From: Paenibacillus ginsengihumi DSM 21568 | GTDB lineage: Bacteria; Bacillota; Bacilli; Paenibacillales; NBRC-103111 | Assembly (NCBI RefSeq): GCF_000380965.1 | Contig: NZ_KB905605.1 | Span: forward strand, 1 to 32,949 | Direction: 5' to 3' | DNA length: 32,949 nt | Part shown: one piece after another, positions 23,497 to 31,284 of the stretch | Layout of the letters: each line of letters starts with the position of its first letter | Position numbering within the stretch: position 1 is the stretch's first letter | The notes under the pieces: generated by a model | Told to the model about the DNA's origin: nothing | What the model saw: the letters and a program-made list of their open reading frames with translations, nothing else | Database searches by the model: none | Position numbers and translations under genes: made by a program

Positions 23497-25772
23497 ACCG
23501 GCAGTCCAGCGGCGCCAGATGGCGCATCCGGCCAGACGGACCGGATAAAGTGACCGGGCGGCTCGAATATTTGACCGATATGACGGCGCCCGGCATGCTG
23601 TACGGGCTCGTGCTGCGCAGCCCGCATTCCCACGCCCGCATCGTTTCGATCTCTACGTCCCGGGCGAAGCGGCTTCCCGGCGTGCATGCGGTCGTCACGC
23701 ACGAGGACGTCCCGGGACTGAATCGGTACGGAATCGCCCGTCAGGACCAACCCGTCTTTTGCGAGGATCGGGTTCGCTATGTCGGAGACGCGGTGGCGGC
23801 CGTCGCCGCCGAATCGCCGGAGCTGGCCGAGCTGGCGCTCGCAATGATTGAGGCCGAGTATGAGCCGCTGCCGATCGTGGACGATCCCGAGCAGGCGCTC
23901 GCACCGGACGCTCCGCAGCTTCACCCGGACGGCAATGTGCTGCACCGCAGCGAATACAAGACGGGCGACGCGGACGAAGCGTTCGCTTCCTGTCTCTACA
24001 TCGTGGAAGAGACGTACCGAACTCCCCGTCAGATGCATGCGTACATGGAGACGGAGGGCGGCCTGTTTGTGCCGGAGCCGGACGGACGGCTGACGGTGTA
24101 CGCGCCGACTCAGCACGGGTTCATGGACCGGCTGCAGCTGTCCCGCATTCTGGCGGTGCCGGAGCAGCGGATCCGCGTCGTCTCAAGCCCGATCGGCGGC
24201 TCGTTCGGGGGCAAGGATGAGCTGAACGTGCAGCCGTATGGCGCGCTGCTGGCAATGGCGACCGGCAGGCCGGTGAAGCTGCACCACTCGCGCCGGGAAT
24301 CGGTGCGCGCCGGACTGAAGCGCCATCCGATGATCATCCGCATGAAGACGGGAACCGACCGCGACGGCCGGCTTATCGCCCACCGGGTGCGGATCGTCGC
24401 GGACACCGGACCGTACGCCACCCTCGGGGCCGAGGTGCTCAATTTCGCCATGGAGCATGTGATCGGCCCTTATGCGATGGCGCATATTGACGCGGAAGGC
24501 GTGTCGGTCTTTACGAACAACGGCATGTCCGGCGAATTTCGCGGTTTCGGCGGCAACCAGGCGATTTTTGCCCTGGAAGGCCAGATGGACCGCCTGGCGG
24601 AGCGCCACGGAATGGACCCGTGGGTGTTTCGCCGGCTGAACCTGCGGGAAGACGGCATCGGCCCTTTCGGGCAGCCGATCGCGCGAACCGGCGGGGCCGA
24701 GAAGGTGTGGGCCGCGCTCGCCGACTGTCCCTTCCGGCAGGAAGCGGCCGAAGCGCCTTTGTCCGGAAACGGTCGCGCGCCTTGGCTGAAAACCGGCGTC
24801 GGAGCCGCGTTCGTCATGCACGGCGCAGGGCTCGGCTACGGCATCCCGGACCCGGCCGGCGGCCGGTTATCGCTGCGGGAGGACGGGCGGATCGAGGCGG
24901 CATTCGGCTACGAGGAGTTCGGCCAAGGGCTGATCGCGACGCTTGAGCAGATGCTGATCGAGCAGCTTGGCGTCATGCCCGGCGATATCCGCATCGTGAT
25001 CGGCGATACCGACGCCGTCCCGGACAGCGGCTCCAGCACCGCTTCGCGGGCGACCAGCATGATGTGGCAGGCGCTGCAGAACATGAAGGGGCCGTTCATC
25101 TCCAGGCTGCTGGCGGCGGCGGAGCAGGCCGTCAAGCTCCCGGCTTCCCGGCTGCGGCCGGGGCCCGGCGGGGTGCGGGACCGGGAGGACGGCCGGCTCG
25201 TCATCGCCTATGCGGATTTGGCCGCCTCCTTGACGGAGCCCGTCGTGTGCGAGACCCGCTTCCATTATCCGACAGCGCCGACGGACCGGGTTGGCGCGCA
25301 TTATTTGTATTCCTACGCGGCGGTTGCCGTCAAAGTAGAGGTCGACGGGCTGACCGGTCGCGTCCGGGTGCTGGACCAGTTCCATGCCGTGGCGGCCGGG
25401 CCGGTCATGAATCCGCAGGGCTATTTGGGGCAGATTGAGGGAGGAAGCTCGATGGCCTACGGCTTTACGCTGACGGAGGAAGCGCTGATGGAGCGCGGAC
25501 AGTACGTGACGCGCAATTTCGACACGTATCTTATTCCGACCGCTGCCGATTTATCCGGCTCATTCGCTGTTCTGCCGATCGAGGATTTGCCGGAGGACGA
25601 CGCGCACGGCCCGCGGGGCATCGGCGAGATCGGCTCGGTCGGTCTGGCGCCGGCGATTGCGGCGGCCGTCCGGCAAGCGGCGGGCGTCTGGGTCGACCGC
25701 CTGCCGATCGATCCCGCGCTGCTGCAGGACGCTCCCCATCTTGGCATAAGGCGGGGGATGGGCGATGGCTGA
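23487..25772 (+). CDS. pucD: Xanthine dehydrogenase molybdopterin-binding subunit (PucD type)
   Basis: The 761-residue large subunit starts at ATG 23487 behind GGGAGGAGG. The N-terminal domain (KVTGRLEYLTDMTAPGMLYG, LRSPHSHARI, VRYVGDAVAAVAAESPELAE) is the a/b hammerhead. The molybdopterin domain follows with PRQMHAYMETEGGLF, GGSFGGKDELNVQPY, EFRGFGGNQAIF, GYEEFGQGL and the C-terminal RGIGEIGSVGLAPAIAAAV, whose GIGE glutamate is the catalytic base in this enzyme family. It should hydroxylate hypoxanthine and/or xanthine toward urate. It assembles with the subunits encoded on either side. Related carbon-monoxide or aldehyde dehydrogenases share the fold, but the puc context favours a purine substrate. 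Confidence 0.92.
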   Translation: MLLNRQSSGARWRIRPDGPDKVTGRLEYLTDMTAPGMLYGLVLRSPHSHARIVSISTSRAKRLPGVHAVVTHEDVPGLNRYGIARQDQPVFCEDRVRYVGDAVAAVAAESPELAELALAMIEAEYEPLPIVDDPEQALAPDAPQLHPDGNVLHRSEYKTGDADEAFASCLYIVEETYRTPRQMHAYMETEGGLFVPEPDGRLTVYAPTQHGFMDRLQLSRILAVPEQRIRVVSSPIGGSFGGKDELNVQPYGALLAMATGRPVKLHHSRRESVRAGLKRHPMIIRMKTGTDRDGRLIAHRVRIVADTGPYATLGAEVLNFAMEHVIGPYAMAHIDAEGVSVFTNNGMSGEFRGFGGNQAIFALEGQMDRLAERHGMDPWVFRRLNLREDGIGPFGQPIARTGGAEKVWAALADCPFRQEAAEAPLSGNGRAPWLKTGVGAAFVMHGAGLGYGIPDPAGGRLSLREDGRIEAAFGYEEFGQGLIATLEQMLIEQLGVMPGDIRIVIGDTDAVPDSGSSTASRATSMMWQALQNMKGPFISRLLAAAEQAVKLPASRLRPGPGGVRDREDGRLVIAYADLAASLTEPVVCETRFHYPTAPTDRVGAHYLYSYAAVAVKVEVDGLTGRVRVLDQFHAVAAGPVMNPQGYLGQIEGGSSMAYGFTLTEEALMERGQYVTRNFDTYLIPTAADLSGSFAVLPIEDLPEDDAHGPRGIGEIGSVGLAPAIAAAVRQAAGVWVDRLPIDPALLQDAPHLGIRRGMGDG

Positions 25773-26283
25773 TACATCGGGAAGCGGCGGGCCGCTGCCG
25801 GCGGCGGCAGTCCCGGAGTGGGAGTGCGAGGTGAACGGCCGGCCTATCCGGCTCCCCGTTCCTCCGTCCCGCAGGCTGCTGGATATTATCCGGGACGATC
25901 TCGGATTATGCGGCACGAAGCGCGCCTGCGAAATCGGACGCTGCGGAGCCTGCATGGTGCTGATCGACGGGAAGCCCGTCAATGCCTGTCTGGCGATGGC
26001 CTTCCAATGCGCAGGCAAGCGAATTACGACGGTCGAGGGGATCGGAGGCGAATCGCTGCATCCGGTTCAGCAGGCTTTTCTGGAAGAGGGCGGCTACCAA
26101 TGCGGCTACTGCACCCCGGGGATGATTATTACCGTGACGGCGCTGCTCGACGAGCATCCGGACCCGTCGCCGGAGCAGGTAACGGAGGCGCTCTCGGGCA
26201 ATTTATGCCGCTGCACGGGCTATGGAGGCATCATCCGGGCAGTGCGGAGGGCAGCCGAAATAAGGAGGGCGACGACGACATGA
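25765..26283 (+). CDS. pucE: Xanthine dehydrogenase 2Fe-2S subunit (PucE type)
   Basis: The 172-residue small subunit has a plant-ferredoxin-type cluster site (C55, C60, C63, C75 in ACEIGRCGACMV...NAC) and a C-terminal helical cluster domain (C113, C116 in CGYCTPGM; C148, C150 in NLCRCTGYGGI), both complete. It passes electrons from the molybdenum centre to the FAD subunit. The start overlaps the end of the large-subunit gene by 8 nt, and its stop overlaps the next start (ATGA), so translation is tightly coupled. The N-terminus has a 20-residue Gly/Pro/Ala-rich extension before the ferredoxin fold. Confidence 0.93.
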   Translation: MADTSGSGGPLPAAAVPEWECEVNGRPIRLPVPPSRRLLDIIRDDLGLCGTKRACEIGRCGACMVLIDGKPVNACLAMAFQCAGKRITTVEGIGGESLHPVQQAFLEEGGYQCGYCTPGMIITVTALLDEHPDPSPEQVTEALSGNLCRCTGYGGIIRAVRRAAEIRRATTT

Positions 26284-26774
26284 CTGTTGCGACCGTAACG
26301 AAGAAAGATATCCGGCTGTTGAAGCGATGTGCGGAAATATCGAGAGAGGCCCGGGAATCGGGCAACACCCCCTTCGGCTGCCTGCTTGCCGACGAGGAAG
26401 GCAACATCCTGTGGGAGCAGGGCAATGTCGAGATAACGGAATCGGCATGCACCGGACACGCCGAAACGAAGCTGATGGAGGAAGTGTCCCGGCGGTTTTC
26501 CAAGGAACAGCTGTGGAACTGCACGCTGTATACGACGGCAGAGCCTTGCGCCATGTGCTCCGGGGCGATCTATTGGGGCAATGTCGGCAGAGTCGTATAC
26601 GGCATCTCCGAAAAAGCATTGGGAGAACTGACCGGGAACCATCCGCAAAATCCGACGCTCGATCTTCCGTGCCGGGACGTGTTTGCGCGCGGCCGCAAGC
26701 CGATCGCCGTCATCGGGCCGGTGCCCGAGGCGGCCGAGGGGATCCTCGCCGTGCATCGGGGATACTGGTCATGA
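26280..26774 (+). CDS. CDA-fold nucleoside/base deaminase (possible guanine deaminase)
   Basis: The 164-residue protein carries the zinc deaminase signature: GHAETK (H60, catalytic E62) and EPCAMCSGAIYWGNVG (C90, C93). NTPFGCLLADEEGN and GNHPQNPTLDLPCRDVFARG mark a subgroup distinct from the tRNA adenosine deaminases. In B. subtilis the guanine deaminase GuaD is a small CDA-fold enzyme of similar size, and the location between xanthine dehydrogenase and OHCU decarboxylase supports a purine-base substrate. Guanine to xanthine is the simplest assignment, but adenine, cytosine or isocytosine type substrates remain possible. The ATG overlaps the pucE stop codon. Confidence 0.82.
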   Translation: MTVATVTKKDIRLLKRCAEISREARESGNTPFGCLLADEEGNILWEQGNVEITESACTGHAETKLMEEVSRRFSKEQLWNCTLYTTAEPCAMCSGAIYWGNVGRVVYGISEKALGELTGNHPQNPTLDLPCRDVFARGRKPIAVIGPVPEAAEGILAVHRGYWS

Positions 26775-27307
26775 GACTGACGGTGGAAGAGCTCAACGGC
26801 CTGAGCCGCGAGCGCTTCGCCAGCCTGCTCGGCCGCATTTTCGAGCATTCTCCCTGGGTCGCGGAGCAGGCGTGGGAGGAGCGGCCGTTCCGCTCGCCGC
26901 AGCATCTGCACGAGACGATGGTGCGGAAGGTGCGGAGCGCTTCGCCGGAGGCGATACTTGCCCTGTTCCGCGCCCACCCGGATCTGGCCGCCCGCATCTC
27001 CATGACGGCTGATTCAGTGAAGGAGCAGCGAAGCGCGGGACTGGATCGTTTATCGCCCGAAGAGTACGGGCGGTTCGAGGAGCTGAACAAGGCTTATACG
27101 CAAAAGTTCGGGTTTCCTTTCATCATGGCGGTTTCCGGCAAAACCAAGGAAGAGATCGCGCAGGCGATGGACGCAAGAATCGCTAACGAGCCCTCAGCGG
27201 AATGGCGCAGGGCGCTGGAGGAAATCAGCCGCATCGCGGAAATTCGCCTGGCCTCGTTATTCGACAGCCATTTACCGACGGAACGAAAGGATGAGATGTC
27301 ATGCTGA
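26771..27307 (+). CDS. uraD: 2-oxo-4-hydroxy-4-carboxy-5-ureidoimidazoline (OHCU) decarboxylase
   Basis: The 178-residue protein shows the OHCU decarboxylase motifs: FASLLGRIFEHSPWVAEQAW, the catalytic-histidine region FRAHPDLAAR, KEQRSAGLDRLSPEEYGRFE, LNKAYTQKFGFPFIMAVSGK and a C-terminal RIAEIRLASLFD. It converts OHCU to S-allantoin, the last of three urate steps. In B. subtilis this domain is fused to uricase as PucL; here it is a separate gene whose last 7 nt overlap the uricase start. It begins within the last codon of the upstream deaminase gene (ATGA overlap). Confidence 0.92.
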   Translation: MRLTVEELNGLSRERFASLLGRIFEHSPWVAEQAWEERPFRSPQHLHETMVRKVRSASPEAILALFRAHPDLAARISMTADSVKEQRSAGLDRLSPEEYGRFEELNKAYTQKFGFPFIMAVSGKTKEEIAQAMDARIANEPSAEWRRALEEISRIAEIRLASLFDSHLPTERKDEMSC

Positions 27308-28278
27308 AGCTTGAATCCGGGCGTACGCTGTATTACGGCAAAGGGGATGTGCTCGCTTACCGCACTTACGCCCAGCCGCTGGAGGTTGCGCCGATCCCCG
27401 AATCGCCGTATGCCGGCGACGGCAACGTCATTTTCGCTCATAACGTACAGATGGCGGTGAGCGGCGAGTCGCTGCTGACGTCCTTTACTGAAGGGGACAA
27501 CGAGCGCGTCGTGGCGACCGATTCGATGAAAAATTTCGTTTTGCGCCAGACGGCGTCGTTCGGCGGCAGCACGACCGAAGCGTATCTCGCCTTTTTGGGC
27601 GAGCGGTTCCTGGAGCGGTATCCGCATATTCGGGCGATCGCCTTTTCCGCCGGGCGCATTCCGTTTTTGCCCTTGCCGGTGCCGGGGCCCGGCGGTTTTT
27701 TCGACAACAGCCTCGTGTACCGAAGGTCGCGCAACGATCACTCCTGCGCCGAGATGGAGATCGCGCGGGCCGCAGACGGCGTGCGGATCGTCTCGCATTG
27801 GAGCGGTCTTGCCGATTTGCAGCTGATTAAAGTGAGCGGCAGCTCGTTTTGCGGCTTCATTCGCGACGAATATACGACGCTGCCGGAGGCGCAGGACCGG
27901 CCGCTGTTTATATTCCTGAATATCAAGTGGCGCTACGAGGAGACGGGGGATGCGATTCATCCGGAGCGCGGCCGTTATGTGCCGGCGGAGCAAATTCGCG
28001 ATATCGCCCACAACGTCTTTTATGAATTTACGACGCCGTCGATCCAATATTTGATCTGGCTGATCGGCCAGCGGATTCTAACCCGCTTTCCGCAGCTGAA
28101 GGAGGTGCGCTTCGAATCGAACAACCGCACGTGGGAGACGGTCGTGGAGCCTGGCGACGGGGCTTCGCCCGGCGTGTTCACCGAGCCGAGGCCGCCGTAC
28201 GGCTTCCAGGCATTCTCGATGACGAAGGAGGACCTTGCCGCCGCCGGCGCGGAAGCAAGGCAAGAGCACGCCATATGA
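27301..28278 (+). CDS. pucL: Uricase (factor-independent urate oxidase)
   Basis: The 325-residue protein matches urate oxidase: YYGKGDVLAYRTYAQPLEV near the N-terminus, SFTEGDNERVVATDSMKNFV (the conserved Thr/Asp-Lys region), a central SGLADLQLIKVSGSSFCGFI (tunnelling-fold repeat) and NIKWRYEETGDAIHPER. It oxidises urate to 5-hydroxyisourate with O2, with no cofactor. It corresponds to the C-terminal half of B. subtilis PucL; the symbol is used on that basis. The gene overlaps uraD by 7 nt and pucM by 4 nt, so the three urate-processing enzymes are translationally coupled in pathway-related order. Confidence 0.92.
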   Translation: MLKLESGRTLYYGKGDVLAYRTYAQPLEVAPIPESPYAGDGNVIFAHNVQMAVSGESLLTSFTEGDNERVVATDSMKNFVLRQTASFGGSTTEAYLAFLGERFLERYPHIRAIAFSAGRIPFLPLPVPGPGGFFDNSLVYRRSRNDHSCAEMEIARAADGVRIVSHWSGLADLQLIKVSGSSFCGFIRDEYTTLPEAQDRPLFIFLNIKWRYEETGDAIHPERGRYVPAEQIRDIAHNVFYEFTTPSIQYLIWLIGQRILTRFPQLKEVRFESNNRTWETVVEPGDGASPGVFTEPRPPYGFQAFSMTKEDLAAAGAEARQEHAI

Positions 28279-28667
28279 CAGGGCGGCTGACGACCCATGT
28301 GCTGGATTTGTCGCAGGGCCGGCCGGCGCAGGGGATGCGGGTGCAGCTGTGGCGGATCGGCGGCGGTTCCGGCTCCGAAGGCGGCCCGCAGCTGCTGGGG
28401 GAGCGCCGAATGAACGGGGACGGCCGTCCGGATCGCCCGCTATCGGATGGGGAACGGCTTGATCCCGGCCTGTACGAGCTCGTCTTTTTTGTCGGCGATT
28501 ACTTCCGAGAAGACGGTGCGATCGGGGCTTCGGCTGACGCTCCGGCGGATGGGGCTGTGTTCCTGGAGCAGGTCCCGGTGCGCTTTCGGATCGCCGAATC
28601 GAACGGCCATTATCATGTTCCGCTGCTTGTAGCGCCGGGCGGTTACAGCACTTATCGGGGAAGCTGA
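28275..28667 (+). CDS. pucM: 5-hydroxyisourate hydrolase (transthyretin-like, PucM type)
   Basis: The 130-residue protein starts at ATG 28275, sharing ATGA with the uricase stop. All HIU hydrolase signatures are present: TTHVLDLSQGRPAQGM with the active-site histidine, the Arg-containing RMNGDGRPD, the YHVPLLVAPGGYSTY segment and the C-terminal YRGS tetrapeptide. It converts 5-hydroxyisourate to OHCU between uricase and OHCU decarboxylase. The length is slightly above the usual 115-120 residues owing to Gly/Ser-rich (GGGSGSEGG) and Ala-rich (GASADAPADG) loops. It forms a homotetramer in known cases. Confidence 0.94.
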   Translation: MTGRLTTHVLDLSQGRPAQGMRVQLWRIGGGSGSEGGPQLLGERRMNGDGRPDRPLSDGERLDPGLYELVFFVGDYFREDGAIGASADAPADGAVFLEQVPVRFRIAESNGHYHVPLLVAPGGYSTYRGS

Positions 28668-28686
28668 CGGGATAGGGGGGATCGGT

Positions 28687-28740
28687 ATGTCTAGCGGCAT
28701 GGCTCCCGTCACCTATAACGAACCGACAGGCAAGGGGTGA
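28687..28740 (+). CDS. 17-codon open reading frame between pucM and the next amidohydrolase
   Basis: A short frame (MSSGMAPVTYNEPTGKG) starts at 28687, shortly after a G-run (AGGGGGG) that could serve as a ribosome binding site, and ends 4 nt before the next gene's ATG. It could be a translated spacer that couples ribosome traffic to the downstream gene. No similarity is recognised, and it may be fortuitous. Confidence 0.2.
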   Translation: MSSGMAPVTYNEPTGKG

Positions 28741-28744
28741 AAGG

Positions 28745-30130
28745 ATGACAGGCAAGCTGCTGTACAACGGCACGGTGCTGACAATGGATGCGGACAACTG
28801 TGTGATCAAGTCAGGCTATGTGTATATGGAAGGCGATACGATCCGGGAAGTGGGCGAATGGCGGCCGGATGAGCGGCTGGATCAGCTGCGCAGCCGCTGT
28901 TCCTTCGCCTATGACGCCGCAGGGAAGGCGATTGTGCCCGGTCTGATCAACGCGCACACGCATCTGTTCCAGACGTTCATGCGCGGGGCGGCCGATCATC
29001 TGCCGCTTTCGCGATGGCTTCGCGAGGTCATCTGGCCGCTCAGCCTGGCTATGGAGCCGGACGATTTCTATCTGGCGGCGCTCATCGGCTGTATCGAAAA
29101 TTTGAAGTCCGGAGCGACTTATGTGATGGATCACCATTATATTCATACGTCGCCCGAGAACACGTCCGGCGTGCTTCGTGCCTTCGTCGATTCCGGCATT
29201 CGAGGCCACCTGGCGCGGGGCGGCTCCGATCTGTGCGGAGAACGGCAGCTGCGGGAGACGGAGGAGCGCATTTTTGCGGACACGGACGCCCTGCTTGACC
29301 GCTGGGAAGGGGCGGCCTCCGGCCGCGTCCGGATCGCGCTCGGCCCGCTCAACCTGTACGCCTGCTCGCGGCCTTACCTGGAGCAGGCCGCCCGCTTCAG
29401 CCGCGACCGCGACCTCATCGCGCACGTGCACGTCGCCGAGACGAGCGAGCAGATCGACAACACGCTGGAGCGGTTCGGCCTGCGCAATCTGGAGCTGCTC
29501 GACAAGGTCGGCCTGCTCGGCAGCAGGACGCAGGTCGTGCACGGGATATGGCTGAACGACGAGGAGCTTGCGGCAATCCGCGAGCGAAGGGCGACTGTCG
29601 TGCATTGCCCCGTCTCGAACATGTATCTCGCCTCCGGCGTCACCAGAGTGCCGGATATGCAGCGGCTCGGTATCAACGTTGCGCTCGGGACCGACGGCCC
29701 GGGAAGCAACAACTGCCAGGACAATCTGGAAGTGCTGAAATTTACGGCCTGCCTGCATAAAGTGAGCAGCATGGATGCGAGCCTGCTGCCGCCGATGGAC
29801 GTGCTGCGGATGGCCACGGCGAACGGGGCGAAGGCGATGGGCAGAGAGGCGGATCTCGGAAGCCTCGAACCCGGCAAAAAAGCGGACATCGTCGTCATCG
29901 ATCTGACTAAGCCGCATATCCGCCCGGTCCACCGCGTTTCGTCGGCTCTTGTGTACAATGCCAACGGCAATGATGTCGAGCTGGTAGTAGTCGGCGGGCG
30001 GGTGGTCGTCGAGAACGGACAATGCGTGATGTTGGACGAACGGGAGCTGCTGCTTCGCGCCCAGTCCCGGGTCGACGCGCTGCGCGCCAAACTGTCTTCG
30101 CGCTATCCGGTGTTTGCCTCCGGCGATTAG
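28745..30130 (+). CDS. TRZ/ATZ-family amidohydrolase (MtaD/SsnA-like deaminase)
   Basis: The 461-residue cytoplasmic enzyme shows VPGLINAHTHLFQTFMRGA (H71, H73 as metal ligands), HVHVAETSEQ, VVHGIWLNDEEL, VVHCPVSNMYLASGV and VALGTDGPGSNNCQDNL (metal Asp), followed by the LGSLEPGKKADIVVIDL closing beta sandwich. The family includes guanine, adenosine/methylthioadenosine and 8-oxoguanine deaminases and triazine hydrolases. It differs clearly from the protein at 20086 (NAHTH instead of NTHHH; WLREVIWPL instead of WLGVLYGIW), so a second purine or pterin-like substrate is likely. Guanine deamination is one candidate. Ribosome binding site AAAGG lies just before ATG 28745. Confidence 0.85.
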   Translation: MTGKLLYNGTVLTMDADNCVIKSGYVYMEGDTIREVGEWRPDERLDQLRSRCSFAYDAAGKAIVPGLINAHTHLFQTFMRGAADHLPLSRWLREVIWPLSLAMEPDDFYLAALIGCIENLKSGATYVMDHHYIHTSPENTSGVLRAFVDSGIRGHLARGGSDLCGERQLRETEERIFADTDALLDRWEGAASGRVRIALGPLNLYACSRPYLEQAARFSRDRDLIAHVHVAETSEQIDNTLERFGLRNLELLDKVGLLGSRTQVVHGIWLNDEELAAIRERRATVVHCPVSNMYLASGVTRVPDMQRLGINVALGTDGPGSNNCQDNLEVLKFTACLHKVSSMDASLLPPMDVLRMATANGAKAMGREADLGSLEPGKKADIVVIDLTKPHIRPVHRVSSALVYNANGNDVELVVVGGRVVVENGQCVMLDERELLLRAQSRVDALRAKLSSRYPVFASGD

Positions 30131-30213
30131 CGCTGTTCATAGGTGACACCCGTTTGTGCAATGCCGTCTCGCCAAACGATATCCTCTATATAAAAGGAAA
30201 GGATCGATATTTC

Positions 30214-31215
30214 ATGACCATGAGCCCAGAAAGACTTAGCGACCCGGTGCTGGAAAACGATTGGCATGCCGTCTGTCTGGCTTCCGAGCTGAAGGAAAAG
30301 CCGATCGGCGCGACGCTGCTGGGGGAGCGAATCGTCCTTTTCCGAACGGGCAAAGGAGTGCACGCGCTGAAAGATTTGTGCATTCACCGGGGCGCGATGC
30401 TGTCCAAAGGGTGGGTGGATGGCGACGCCATTACGTGTCCGTATCACGGTTGGCAGTACGATGCGGAGGGGGCGTGCGTCTGCATTCCGGCTCAGCCCAA
30501 AGGCGAAAAAATTCCTCCTCGCGCGGCAGCGCAGCCCTACGCCTGTACGGAAAAATACGGTTTTATCTGGGTATGCCTCGGCGAACCGGCCGGGGAGCTG
30601 CGGCATATCGAGCCTTTTGCCAATCCGGCGAACCGTCCGATCCTGTGCGGGCCTTACAAAGTGAATGCCGCTGGCACGAGGGTGATGGAAAATTTCACCG
30701 ACTTCGCCCATCTGATGTTCGTTCACCGGCATCTGCTCGGCCATCCGGAGCATGCCGAGCTGCCGGACGTTCAGATCGTCAAGGAACCGGACCGGATTTA
30801 CATCGAGAATGTCCCGATTTTTCAGCCGGTCGCGCATGCCGGGTCGGACAAAAAGGACGGCACGACGTACATTTACCGAAAAGAGGTGTATCGGCCGCTG
30901 TCCGGCTGGCTGTCCAAGACTGATCCGGAGAGCGGGCAGACGTTATGGATTTTGCAGACGATATCGCCGGTATCGGCGAGCGAATGCCTCGTGTTCATGA
31001 TTGTTTCGCGCAATTACGGGTTCGAGCTGGACGATATGGAGTTTATGCGGTTCCAGGACATCGTCTTCGATCAGGACGCTCAGGTCATTGAGACGCAAAA
31101 GCCGGAGCTGCTGCCGCTCGACTTGCAGGCGGAATTGAATCATCGCGTAGACCGATTTTCCGTAGCATACCGGCGGTACTTGAGAGAGCTGGGCGTTGTC
31201 GTCGGCACAACCTGA
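30214..31215 (+). CDS. Rieske non-heme iron oxygenase, HpxD/NdmA/VanA-like
   Basis: The 333-residue protein starts at ATG 30214 after AAAGGAAAGG. The N-terminal Rieske domain has C56-X-H58 and C75-X2-H78 (CIHRGAML, CPYHGW). The C-terminal catalytic domain shows the mononuclear iron motif D163-X2-H166-X4-H171 (NFTDFAHLMFVH) and a late Asp-rich segment (FDQDAQVIETQKPE) matching the third ligand region. It is an oxygenase alpha subunit of the ring-hydroxylase/O- or N-demethylase class. Known Rieske enzymes of purine metabolism are HpxD (hypoxanthine oxidation, Klebsiella) and NdmA/NdmB (methylxanthine N-demethylation), so a purine substrate fits the operon. No ferredoxin-reductase partner is encoded nearby. 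The 83-nt gap before it is longer than most in the operon. Confidence 0.85.
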   Translation: MTMSPERLSDPVLENDWHAVCLASELKEKPIGATLLGERIVLFRTGKGVHALKDLCIHRGAMLSKGWVDGDAITCPYHGWQYDAEGACVCIPAQPKGEKIPPRAAAQPYACTEKYGFIWVCLGEPAGELRHIEPFANPANRPILCGPYKVNAAGTRVMENFTDFAHLMFVHRHLLGHPEHAELPDVQIVKEPDRIYIENVPIFQPVAHAGSDKKDGTTYIYRKEVYRPLSGWLSKTDPESGQTLWILQTISPVSASECLVFMIVSRNYGFELDDMEFMRFQDIVFDQDAQVIETQKPELLPLDLQAELNHRVDRFSVAYRRYLRELGVVVGTT

Positions 31216-31284
31216 TTTTTGGCCGAACATAGTCGTTTCGCAAAACAGCATGAATGACATTTAGAATGGGAGGGGAAGAGAAAC

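Noticed and set aside
28708..30147. GTCACCTAT and its inverse ATAGGTGAC flanking the amidohydrolase at 28745
   Set aside because: A single 9-bp inverted pair 1.4 kb apart can arise by chance, and there is no transposase, target duplication or composition change to suggest a mobile cassette.
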